40,061 bases of DNA, taken from contig CAIRSA010000259.1 in the NCBI GenBank assembly GCA_903881085.1, positions 1 through 40,061 on the forward strand, read 5' to 3'. The translations under genes and the position numbers were made by a program. The notes beneath the pieces were generated by a model. The model saw nothing but the letters and a program-made list of their open reading frames with translations. It made no database searches and was not told the origin of the DNA. Positions 17,869 to 25,420 of the stretch are shown in pieces. Position 1 is the first letter of the stretch; each line of letters begins with the position of its first letter. Source of the stretch: an uncultured Acidobacteriia bacterium. GTDB lineage: Bacteria > Acidobacteriota > Terriglobia > Bryobacterales > Bryobacteraceae.

Positions 17869-18897
17869 ATGTCATTCACAGAGATTCTACACAGAGATCT
17901 CTCGCCACAACCCGGCAGCTCAACCCACTCGCCTGCGCGGGTCGGGACTGGTTGTGCCCACGGGACATTCGGGGAACTGCTGCAAGGTTCCTTACAGCAG
18001 GATAATGACCATTTTCTGGTCACATTGCCGATTCAAAGATGCTCCCGGGCGATGTTCACGCCAGACACATCCTCAGACCAGATTACAGTCAGTCCCGGCC
18101 ATAAACTCAAGTCACGGGAGCTTGTCCAAAAACTTGTTGACTATTTCGGGCATTCGTTCGGCGGCCACTTGTCCATTGAGAGTGATTTGCCTGAAGGGAA
18201 AGGCATGGCCAGTTCGTCGGCCGATCTGGTTGCCACGGCGCGAGCCTTCGAATCGGCTCTAGGTCACGACATACCCACGGAAGTTATCTTGGAACTGTTA
18301 CGCACAATCGAGCCCACCGATGGCGTCATGTACCCCGAATTTGTCACCTTCTTCCATCGCAAAGTCGAACTGGTCCGCCGGCTGGGCTTCCCATCCAGGA
18401 TTAAAGTGGTGGCTATCGATGAGGGCGGTCAGATTGACACCATCGAATATAATCAGCGCCATCGGGTTTTCACCGATCAGGAATGCGCTGAATATGCGGA
18501 ACTGTTACAGACCCTTGAGACTGCAATCCTCGGCAACGACCTTGCTCTGCTGGGCCGCGTAACAACCAGAAGCGCCATCCTAAATCAGAAGAGAAATCCC
18601 AAGCGCCATCTGGACCTCATGATTGAAATCGGCAAACAGACCGGCGCACTTGGTGTAGTAGTCGCTCATAGCGGCCCTTGCCTTGGTCTGATGTTTCCCG
18701 ATGAACCGGGGCAGCAGGAACAGATTGAACAAGCCAGATGCGCGCTGGCGAAATTGACCGGTGACGTTTTTATTGTCGAGTCACTCGACGCCTGCACAGA
18801 GCCGGCGCGCCCTTCGATCCCGCCGGAAACTAGTGACGCCTCGACAGGAGGCTGTTCTCTAGACTTGAATCAGTCCAGCGCCTGCGCCGGGGCCTGA
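17869..18897 (+). CDS. GHMP kinase, PduX-like (probable L-threonine kinase)
   Basis: 342 residues. PduX-type features: GTGCAHGTFGELLQG at the N-terminus, the GHMP P-loop LPEGKGMASSSADL (about 106-119), EPTDGVMYPEF, and a C-terminal GVVVAHSGPCLGLMF motif. PduX phosphorylates L-threonine to O-phospho-L-threonine for cobalamin side-chain synthesis, but there is no cobalamin gene here. Its position nine bases after two PLP beta-replacement enzymes suggests it supplies an O-phospho-amino acid (threonine, serine or homoserine) as an activated substrate. AGAGGA precedes the ATG and overlaps the previous stop. The last about 40 residues are low-complexity. Last gene of the cluster. Confidence 0.8.
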   Translation: MSFTEILHRDLSPQPGSSTHSPARVGTGCAHGTFGELLQGSLQQDNDHFLVTLPIQRCSRAMFTPDTSSDQITVSPGHKLKSRELVQKLVDYFGHSFGGHLSIESDLPEGKGMASSSADLVATARAFESALGHDIPTEVILELLRTIEPTDGVMYPEFVTFFHRKVELVRRLGFPSRIKVVAIDEGGQIDTIEYNQRHRVFTDQECAEYAELLQTLETAILGNDLALLGRVTTRSAILNQKRNPKRHLDLMIEIGKQTGALGVVVAHSGPCLGLMFPDEPGQQEQIEQARCALAKLTGDVFIVESLDACTEPARPSIPPETSDASTGGCSLDLNQSSACAGA

Positions 18898-18973
18898 ACC
18901 ATTCGCTGGGCTAGGACTGCCCTTTACCCACAACTGATGCCAGACCATCATGGAACTCTCAGGCGAACCCTGA

Positions 18974-19408
18974 CGACATGAACTGCAAATCGGCGTAGCC
19001 CTGCCAGATCAGTTGATGACCGGGAGGCAGGGCGTTTTTGCGGCCGAGATACGGGCCACGCTGCCCAACGTTGGCAGCATCTAGGAAATGATGAAGATCG
19101 CGGCGATCTGCGAGACGCATGCGGTGGGTATCATTCCGCACTTCACCGGGCCCGTGGCCACCGCCGCGCTGGTGAACGGCCTGTCCACGTTCTCCGGGCC
19201 AGTGATCATGGAGTACAACTACGGCGGCAGTCCAATCAACTACCTGCCGGAGTGCCTCGACTTCAACAAAGTTAAGGCGTTAACCAACGACTGCCCGGGC
19301 CTTGGAGTAACTGTCGACCTCAAGCAGATGACGCTGGTTGGCGAGATCTCCGAGCCTGGGCATAAAAATGTGTACTTCCGTCCAGACGGGTCGCTCACGC
19401 ACTGGTAA
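18974..19408 (+). pseudogene. broken enolase-superfamily (mandelate racemase/muconate lactonizing) gene, 3' end
   Basis: The frame 18974-19408 encodes ELQIGVALPDQLMTGRQGVF, AAEIRATLPNVGSI, then an in-frame TAG at 19082-19084, then EMMKIAAICETHAVGIIPHF and on to KNVYFRPDGSLTHW at a TAA. This is the C-terminal part of sugar-acid dehydratase-like members of the MR/MLE family (the barrel end with the catalytic His region IIPH). The N-terminal two-thirds are gone (TGA at 18971-18973 upstream) and the TAG breaks the rest. Repeat copy 3 starts at its stop codon. Debris between the cluster and the IS remnants. Confidence 0.75.
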
Positions 19409-19737
19409 GTGGGGCTGGCCGGCACCACCGGCGCGGAAACCTGAACAAATACAAAATGCAAAACATCCATTCAAAAATAGATTTTTCAACAGCCCATTTC
19501 GCTGGTAATCAATGAGTTGATACCGGCACAGGTTTTGCGCAGGTTTTGGCTGGATTCTTGATCGCGGATTTTCGTGTTTTCTGACATCGTTTCAACGCCT
19601 ATTGGCTCCTAGCCGTGCAGGGGTGGCGGAGTGGCCTATCGTGTTCGTTAGTCTGTTTTTACCACGGCTGGTTTGGCGGAGTGCTTGCGAATTCCGCTGA
19701 GCGGTTGGTATGACGGCAAAAATTTAGTTTTTCCGAG
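19405..19737 (+). repeat. dispersed repeat, copy 3 of 3 (most complete)
   Basis: It begins at the TAA of the broken gene with TAAGTGGGGCTGGCCGGC and a GCCGG-CACCA-CCGGC hairpin. It continues ATACAAAATGCAAAACATCC, AAAATAGATTTTTCAACAGC, AATGAGTTGATACCGGCAC, CGCGGATTTTCGTG, and ends GACGGCAAAAATTTAG. Copies 1 and 2 match different parts of it. Hairpin arms differ from copy 2 but both fold, suggesting the structure matters. No coding sequence is seen. Confidence 0.7.
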
Positions 19738-19894
19738 AAGGAGCAGTTGAACGCATCTGGAAAAGCTATCTCTAACATTTAGCATCGGTTGCATACAACG
19801 TGCTCGTGACCTGCCGGGTGACTGGCATTGCGGGCGGTATCTTGGGGCGCTGTCTCGCCGCCCATCCGAATTTGCCGTCGACTGCTCTATTCAG

Positions 19895-20160
19895 GTTTAT
19901 GGGGCTGTGAACGCAAGCAGGTGGAAAAGCAACGCCCGAAATCATCTCTCGAATCGAAGATCTGATGCGGCACGATACGGCAGGAGACCCTATAGCGGGA
20001 CTCAAATGGAGCCGTCGGCAAGAACACGGTTGGCCGCCTACTGAAAGACATGGACTATAAGCCCCGTGTGAACCTCAAGCAAATCGCCTCCACCAAATGG
20101 AGCGATTCGCCACCCAAGGCCAACCTATCGTCAATGTAGACACCAAGAAAAAGGAAAAGC
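19895..20160 (+). pseudogene. ISAzo13-family transposase remnant with deletions and frameshifts
   Basis: Pieces in successive frames read GCERKQVEKQR, PEIISRIEDLMRHDTAGDPI and AGLKWSRR, then KNTVGRLLKDMDY and RVNLKQIAST, then ERFATQGQPIVNVDTKKKEK. These follow the order of ISAzo13-type transposases (DTAGDP...GLKW...VGRLL...VNxKK...VDTKKKE), with the segments between deleted and the frame shifting at least twice. Nonfunctional. It closes the right side of the island holding the biosynthetic cluster. Confidence 0.78.
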
Positions 20161-20253
20161 GCACCTTAACATTGCGGATGCGGACTTGATTGTCCTAATA
20201 TTGCGTTGCCAACTCTTTCATGTATACTGAATGAATTCGACTCAGAACCCGTT

Positions 20254-20302
20254 GCCTAAGTCATAAGACAGTGGCCTAAGTAACTGGGAAGGATGGCCTA
20301 AG
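20254..20302 (+). repeat. three GCCTAAG heptamers in the leader of the EXORDIUM-like gene
   Basis: GCCTAAG occurs at 20254-20260, 20274-20280 and 20296-20302, about 20-22 bases apart; the last one overlaps the AAGGAG Shine-Dalgarno (20300-20305). Spacing near two helical turns would suit a repeated operator, or the repeats could be a translational control element. A weak TTGCGT-N16-TATACT promoter (20201-20228) lies just upstream. The meaning is uncertain. Confidence 0.35.
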
Positions 20303-20313
20303 GAGAGCTACTT

Positions 20314-21285
20314 ATGAAAAGAACGCTGTTTGTTTTGGCTTTTGGGATTGCCGTGCCACTTTGCGCACAGAATCCGAACTCTGGAAATGGAAAGGGACCG
20401 GAAGATCTTTCCGGATATTCTACTAGCGCGCCTCCGATGTTAGGGATTCACTGGGCTCGCGACTTCACGCCGAATGGCAGAGTGATCGAGGATGCGTCTC
20501 CCTCAAATGGGGCTAAAGCGCGCAGCCCACTCATGACGTACCATGGCGGCAAGATTATGACCACGGCGGTGATTCAAAGTATTTTTTGGGGGACGAGTTG
20601 GGGCAGTTATACGGGAGATAAGATCACCGGCATCGATTCGTTTTATACGGGACACAGCGGGTCGAACTATGCGAAAACCGTGGACGAGTACACTGGCAGC
20701 AATGGCCAGGTTGGCGCCACCACGACCTTTCCCATTTCTACGATTACCAACGCTCCCGTTCCCCATGTGATTGATACAACCGTTGCGGCGGGTGGCAACA
20801 ACTCATCCGTCATTCTTGCCGAAGTCTGCAAAATGGTCCCCAGTCCCGACCCTGGCGGCAACGGCTATTACGCTGTCTATTCCGACGTGAAGCGCGGCAA
20901 CGCCGGTTATTGTGCTTGGCATAGCGCCGGAACCTGCGGCGGGAGACCGGTTCAGTTTGCATTCTTCTTTAACCTGGATGGCGACGCGGGTTGTGATCCC
21001 GTCGACACGTCAGGTCTTCACTCGCAGGGTCTTGCCGCTCTTGCGAACGTTTCCGCTCATGAACTTTCCGAGGCCCGCTCCGATCCGGCAAGCCCGGGTG
21101 CATGGTACGATGCCTCCGGCAACGAAAACGGCGACAAGTGCGCATGGACATTCGGCGCTCCCCTGGTGACCTTTACGAATGGATCCCAATGGAAGTTGCA
21201 GGGAGAATGGTCCAATGCCGCATACACCGCGGGTACCGGTTATGCCAACAGCTCTGGACAAAAGGGCTGCCTCTCCGGACTGTAG
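20314..21285 (+). CDS. secreted EXORDIUM/PHI-1-like protein
   Basis: 323 residues with a signal peptide (MKRTLFVLAFGIAVPLCAQ, cleavage after CAQ or nearby). The mature part matches the phosphate-induced protein 1 / EXORDIUM family (PF04674-like): YYAVYSDVKRG, YCAWHSAGTCGG, FAFFFNLDGDAGCDP, ANVSAHELSEARSDP, AWYDASGNENGDKCAW. HELSEA (HExxE) and paired cysteines are conserved features. In plants the family affects growth and cell walls; the bacterial role is unknown. AAGGAG is eight bases before the ATG. It stands alone, right of the IS remnants. Confidence 0.82.
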   Translation: MKRTLFVLAFGIAVPLCAQNPNSGNGKGPEDLSGYSTSAPPMLGIHWARDFTPNGRVIEDASPSNGAKARSPLMTYHGGKIMTTAVIQSIFWGTSWGSYTGDKITGIDSFYTGHSGSNYAKTVDEYTGSNGQVGATTTFPISTITNAPVPHVIDTTVAAGGNNSSVILAEVCKMVPSPDPGGNGYYAVYSDVKRGNAGYCAWHSAGTCGGRPVQFAFFFNLDGDAGCDPVDTSGLHSQGLAALANVSAHELSEARSDPASPGAWYDASGNENGDKCAWTFGAPLVTFTNGSQWKLQGEWSNAAYTAGTGYANSSGQKGCLSGL

Positions 21286-21348
21286 TTTTCACAAGTGTGG
21301 ACAGGCCCGGTGCCTGCCCACACCCCATTCGTCATATAATCCCCACAT

Positions 21349-22527
21349 ATGACGAACTTATTTCCTTCCTCAAATCAGCGTCGTGGATTCTTCAAACGCC
21401 TGCTCACTCTGGCAGGCGCTAGCGCCGCGGTCCCCGCCGCCGCGCAGGCACAACCGGTCGGCGATCTCCGCTTCCTCCCTTCCTACGCACGTGCGCAAAA
21501 CTACAAGTCACTGAAGCAATCAAGCTACGACCGCACTGGCGGCAACGCCGACCGCTGGCCGATCAAGCCTGGTGAAACCTTCGAGGTCTTCAAGTCCGAT
21601 ACGCCAGGCGTCATCTCGCACATATGGTTCACCATCGCCGCGCAAGGTAACTATCACCTCAAAGAGCTGGTGCTGCGCATTTACTGGGACGGCAACTCGA
21701 AACCCAGTGTCGAGACTCCGATCGGCGATTTCTTTGGCCTCAATCTGGCCGACTATGTTATCTATGAATCGGCCTATCTGGCCTGCTCGCCGGGTAAGTC
21801 GCTGAACTGTTACTTCTCCATGCCCTATAAGAGATCGGCGCGAATTACGGTAACTAACGAAGGTAAGCAGCCGGTGAACGCGTTCTATTCGAACATCGAC
21901 TATATGAACGCCGCGGTGCCCGCCGACGCGATGTACTTCCACGCCCAGTACCGGCAGGCCGCACCGGCCAAGCCTACTTCCATGGATTGGAAGAACAACA
22001 GCGATGCCAACAAGTTAGTCAACTTAGACGGCAAGGATAACTATGTCTTCACCGAAGCACGCGGACGCGGCCACCTGATGGGCGTTACGCTTGGCGTGTG
22101 GCAGAACCAGGAGTTCTGGTTCGGCGAAGGCGACGACATGATCTTTATTGACGATGAGACCAAGCCCGCGATCACCGGCACCGGCCTGGAAGATTACTTT
22201 CTCGGCAGTTGGGATTGGGGCGGGCGCGACAACGCCCGTGCATTCTCGCACATGATGTACGGCGCGCAGTTCATTCAATCCGCTGAGCGCACTGGCGGGC
22301 GATATCTTTGCTACCGCTGGCATGGTGACAATCCTGTGACCTTCACGCGCTACCTGAAGCACACTATCGAGCACGGCCACGCAAATCATCGCGCCGACAA
22401 TTACTATTCGTGCTGTTACTGGTATCAGAGCGAGCCCTTCACCGACTTTCCCGCGCTGCCGCCAGTTGACGACCGCATTCCACGCATGAAAGCAGTGGGC
22501 GGCCCGGGCGGCGTGCAACCTGCGTAA
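21349..22527 (+). CDS. secreted GH172 (DUF2961) glycoside hydrolase-like protein
   Basis: 392 residues. The N-terminus has a twin-arginine-type signal (QRRGFFKRLLTLAGASAA ending AQAQP), so Tat export is likely. The body shows the DUF2961/GH172 double jelly-roll signature: KPGETFEVFKSDTPGVISHI, LRIYWDGNSKPSVETPIGDF, FSMPYKRSARITVTNEG, FIDDETKPAITGTGLEDYF, then a C-terminal FSHMMYG...YRWH segment. Known GH172 enzymes act on difructose anhydride and arabinan-type fructo/arabinofuranosides. A cupin gene follows 14 bases later. Confidence 0.85.
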   Translation: MTNLFPSSNQRRGFFKRLLTLAGASAAVPAAAQAQPVGDLRFLPSYARAQNYKSLKQSSYDRTGGNADRWPIKPGETFEVFKSDTPGVISHIWFTIAAQGNYHLKELVLRIYWDGNSKPSVETPIGDFFGLNLADYVIYESAYLACSPGKSLNCYFSMPYKRSARITVTNEGKQPVNAFYSNIDYMNAAVPADAMYFHAQYRQAAPAKPTSMDWKNNSDANKLVNLDGKDNYVFTEARGRGHLMGVTLGVWQNQEFWFGEGDDMIFIDDETKPAITGTGLEDYFLGSWDWGGRDNARAFSHMMYGAQFIQSAERTGGRYLCYRWHGDNPVTFTRYLKHTIEHGHANHRADNYYSCCYWYQSEPFTDFPALPPVDDRIPRMKAVGGPGGVQPA

Positions 22528-22541
22528 TAATGGAACGGACT

Positions 22542-23003
22542 ATGAAAAATATTCTCTTTCTATTTGTTGTTGGCGCCGTGGTGTTTGCGGCTGACCAAAA
22601 CGGCGTTGACCACTGGACCAGCACTCAGCTGAAGGATTATCACAAGAGCCTGGCTCCTAAGATCTCTTCTGAAAAAGTCGCCACCGAAAATCTGGCGAAA
22701 TATGACAACCACCTGACGATGATCGCGCACCGCGAAGGCGACGGCGTGGCTGAATACCATGAGAAGCAGGCCGATCTGTTTGTTGTGCAGAGCGGCACGG
22801 CGACGCTGATTACAGGCGGAGAAGTCGTCGAGCCGAAGACCATCTCTGCTGGAGAAATTCGCGGAAAGTCCATCAAGGGCGGTACGTCGAAGGTGCTGCA
22901 CCCTGGCGACATCGTACACATTCCGGCCAAGACCGCGCACCAGACCATGGTCAAGTCCGGCACGAAATTCACGTACTTTGTTTTAAAGGTCGATACGAAA
23001 TAG
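22542..23003 (+). CDS. secreted cupin-domain protein
   Basis: About 153 residues. A short signal peptide (MKNILFLFVVGAVVFA) leads into a single beta-barrel cupin: AEYHEKQADLFVVQSGTATL (motif 1, with the metal-type His/Glu pattern), then LHPGDIVHIPAKTAHQTMVK (motif 2). Small single-cupin proteins bind metals or sugars or act as isomerases; nothing specific is visible. ATG 22542 starts the signal peptide; an in-frame ATG at 22530 is also possible. It lies on the same strand as the GH172 gene and its 3' end overlaps tsaB (opposite strand) by 35 bases. Confidence 0.8.
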   Translation: MKNILFLFVVGAVVFAADQNGVDHWTSTQLKDYHKSLAPKISSEKVATENLAKYDNHLTMIAHREGDGVAEYHEKQADLFVVQSGTATLITGGEVVEPKTISAGEIRGKSIKGGTSKVLHPGDIVHIPAKTAHQTMVKSGTKFTYFVLKVDTK

Positions 23004-23631
23004 TGAACATCTCGGCATCGGAGCGGCGCACGTAATTGGCTTCGGCCGCCGCCGCTTCGATCGCCTTGCCTGCGAGAAAGTCTTCCGTCGCGATCACTCC
23101 GATGGCCCCTGCCAGAGCGCGCGGCGCGAGCGTGATCTCGCCGGGTAACATCTCCGCGTCGGCGGAAACCAGTTCCGCGCCCTCGGGCAACGCGGCTATC
23201 CACGCGGCGGGCTTGGTGACGAGTTCCTCTCCCAACAACTGCAACTGCGCATCGTAAACCCCTGCGTAGATCTCTTCGCGGTGCGCATCGATCATCGCCG
23301 CGCGCAGTGCCGCAGTGCCGAACCACGCCACGGCACGAAGGTTCGAAACGCAGACCACACTCTTGCCCGTAGCTATCGCAAATCCCTTTACCGCGGCGAG
23401 GCCAACGCGTACTCCGGTGAACGAACCAGGTCCGTATGCCACGGCGAAACTATCAATCGAATCGATACTCCAGCCATGCCGCTGCAGCATGCTGTCGATC
23501 AGGCCAAACATCATATGTCCGAACCCGTCACGGGACTGCATTGTGGTCTCATCGACGATGCGGCGGTCTTCGACCAGCGCCAGACTACCGTACTCCGTTG
23601 TCGCGTCAATCGCCAGTATGCGTACGATCAT
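22969..23631 (-). CDS. tsaB: tRNA threonylcarbamoyladenosine biosynthesis protein TsaB
   Basis: 220 residues of the ASKHA fold. ILAIDATTEYGSLAL (phosphate-1-like strand) opens the protein; FGLIDSMLQRHG, FAVAYGPGSFTGVRVGLAAV (the hallmark TsaB motif) and AAMIDAHREEIYAGVYD follow. TsaB pairs with TsaD (and TsaE) to put t6A at position 37 of ANN-decoding tRNAs, an essential step in most bacteria. Its ATG overlaps the stop of the upstream glycosidase gene (ATGA at 23628-23631), so its translation appears coupled to that gene. Convergent with the cupin gene, 35-base overlap. Confidence 0.93.
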   Translation of the reverse strand: MIVRILAIDATTEYGSLALVEDRRIVDETTMQSRDGFGHMMFGLIDSMLQRHGWSIDSIDSFAVAYGPGSFTGVRVGLAAVKGFAIATGKSVVCVSNLRAVAWFGTAALRAAMIDAHREEIYAGVYDAQLQLLGEELVTKPAAWIAALPEGAELVSADAEMLPGEITLAPRALAGAIGVIATEDFLAGKAIEAAAAEANYVRRSDAEMFTISYRPLKQST

Positions 23632-25394
23632 GGGACCAGTTGGTAGACCTTATCCACCGTATATGCTTTCCCGTTGGCGTTGACTGCATTGACGCGAATG
23701 TTGAGTACCGCCGGAAACCGCAGCGCGATATTCGAAGGAATGTTCAACTGGCCGTTGATGCCGGTTCCTACCACTCGATATCCCTGGCCATCCGGCACCA
23801 CTTCGCCCGTCCACAGATACAACATGGACCGCGTGGCGCGCGTCTCGCGCTTCAATTTGATGGCGAACTTCGGCAACTTGCTGAGCGAAATCGTGTCTCC
23901 AGAGGGCTCGGCGACCGCGAATGGAACCTTCGCCGGATCCTGCTCAATCTCCTGCAAGTCGTTGGGCCGCGATTCGAATTTGTAGGAAGTCAGCATGCCC
24001 GCCTTGCGGCCTTCGCGCTCCAGGTGCAGCACCCAGTCATGGGACGCATTGGGCGCTTCGCCAACAAACTTCTCGCCGTTGAACTTCTTCATCACCGTGC
24101 GTTCGCCGGTTGCCGGATTCACCCAAGCTACGTTGTAGTTGTGCTTTTCCACCAGAACTTCGATGGGGCCGTTAGGCTTATCGAGGTACACGATATACTC
24201 GACGCCTTCGAGTCCGAGTCCGCGTGCGCCGTCCACATCGAAGAACGGTTCGAGCTCCCAGTGGCGCGTGTCAGCGAAGAACTCCTTCCACGCCGCCATG
24301 GCCTTCGCGCCGGGAGATTCGGCTAATGCGGCGTTAGTGGAAACTCCTTTGTGGCCATAGGTCGGATACTGGCCGTTCATGGTCGCCGACCACAACCGCC
24401 GGGTAAACGCCGAGACATTTTCGCCGCTTTCTTCAAAGCCGAAATTGGTATTCACGAAGGGATACGGGTAGAACTGGTGCTCGACCGCGCCCACGTTCGG
24501 ATCGGCAGCTTCCTGCACCACGTGCGTCATCCATCCATCGGCGGCCAGCGCGGCTGACGACCCCGATGTGTGCGCACTGCGTGGATGCTGGTAGCCGTCG
24601 AACCGCTTCAGTAGCAGGCCCATCTCTTTCATGATGGGGCGGCCGTTGGTTTCATGGTCGTAGTTTTCGGCGATCAACCAGGTCACATTCATCGGCGCGA
24701 AGTGCCCGGCGACGAAGCGCACCCATCGCTCGCGCTGCTGCCACGTGCCGAGCAGTTTCGGATCGTAGCCGATGACCAGGTCGGCGATCAGACCCTTCTT
24801 ATTCATGAACTGCACGCGCTCATCGAGCGTACGGAAATATTCGACGTTGGGTGCGTCGGGCGCGCTGAATGCGGCTGCCGTCAGCACCAGGCCGCGCATG
24901 TGATTAAACTTCTGTTTCGCCCGCGCTTTCACAATCGTCTGAAATGCGGCTTTGTCGATGTTGCCGAAGTTCAGTAGCGTGTCGCCCATCCAAAGATGCG
25001 CTTTGTTCGATTCCGTGTATGCCCAGTGATGCAGATTCGCCGGCCGTATGAAACCCGCCAAATCGGATTCAATCGCCTGGAACGACTGCTCCTTGCCCTG
25101 CAAACGCGGAATATTGCTGGTTACGCGATACACCCATTCACCCGGCTCCACTGGCGCCAGGCGGATGACAAACCGCTTGCCGCCGTCCCAGAATCCCGGT
25201 ACCAGATAGGTGCGATGGCGCGGAGAGCGTAGCTCTGCTTGCAGTTGAACAGTCAGATAAGGGTTTGGATTCGCCGCCGCTTCGGCCGCGTCCAACTCAA
25301 ACGCAACGTCGCAGTAAGAGAAGGCCGGTACCGGCGGACAAGGAGACTGCGCGTAGCCCGCCAGCGCAGTAAGAAAAAGTAACGTCAGCCGCAT
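23628..25394 (-). CDS. secreted DUF5060/DUF4038 glycoside hydrolase-like protein
   Basis: 588 residues starting at ATG 25394 (a TTG three codons upstream is also in frame). Signal peptide MRLTLLFLTALAGYAQS. An N-terminal DUF5060-like beta domain (residues about 20-105; FWDGGKRFVIRLAPVEPGEW) precedes a DUF4038-like TIM barrel (about 115-380; AHLWMGDTLLNF, WLIAENYDHE, HTSGSS) as in GH140 apiosidase-type and related enzymes. A C-terminal beta region follows. ENYDHE and later acidic residues are candidates for catalysis. Probably cleaves plant cell-wall polysaccharide. Divergent from the metalloprotease with only 26 bases between starts; overlaps tsaB by four bases. Confidence 0.8.
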   Translation of the reverse strand: MRLTLLFLTALAGYAQSPCPPVPAFSYCDVAFELDAAEAAANPNPYLTVQLQAELRSPRHRTYLVPGFWDGGKRFVIRLAPVEPGEWVYRVTSNIPRLQGKEQSFQAIESDLAGFIRPANLHHWAYTESNKAHLWMGDTLLNFGNIDKAAFQTIVKARAKQKFNHMRGLVLTAAAFSAPDAPNVEYFRTLDERVQFMNKKGLIADLVIGYDPKLLGTWQQRERWVRFVAGHFAPMNVTWLIAENYDHETNGRPIMKEMGLLLKRFDGYQHPRSAHTSGSSAALAADGWMTHVVQEAADPNVGAVEHQFYPYPFVNTNFGFEESGENVSAFTRRLWSATMNGQYPTYGHKGVSTNAALAESPGAKAMAAWKEFFADTRHWELEPFFDVDGARGLGLEGVEYIVYLDKPNGPIEVLVEKHNYNVAWVNPATGERTVMKKFNGEKFVGEAPNASHDWVLHLEREGRKAGMLTSYKFESRPNDLQEIEQDPAKVPFAVAEPSGDTISLSKLPKFAIKLKRETRATRSMLYLWTGEVVPDGQGYRVVGTGINGQLNIPSNIALRFPAVLNIRVNAVNANGKAYTVDKVYQLVP

Positions 25395-25420
25395 ATGTCC
25401 CAATCAACTAAAATAGCAGG

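Noticed and set aside
17869..18897. PduX-like kinase as a cobalamin or propanediol-utilisation gene
   Set aside because: No cob, cbi or pdu gene is in the window. Its neighbours are PLP, ligase and carrier-protein genes, so a cluster role is more likely.
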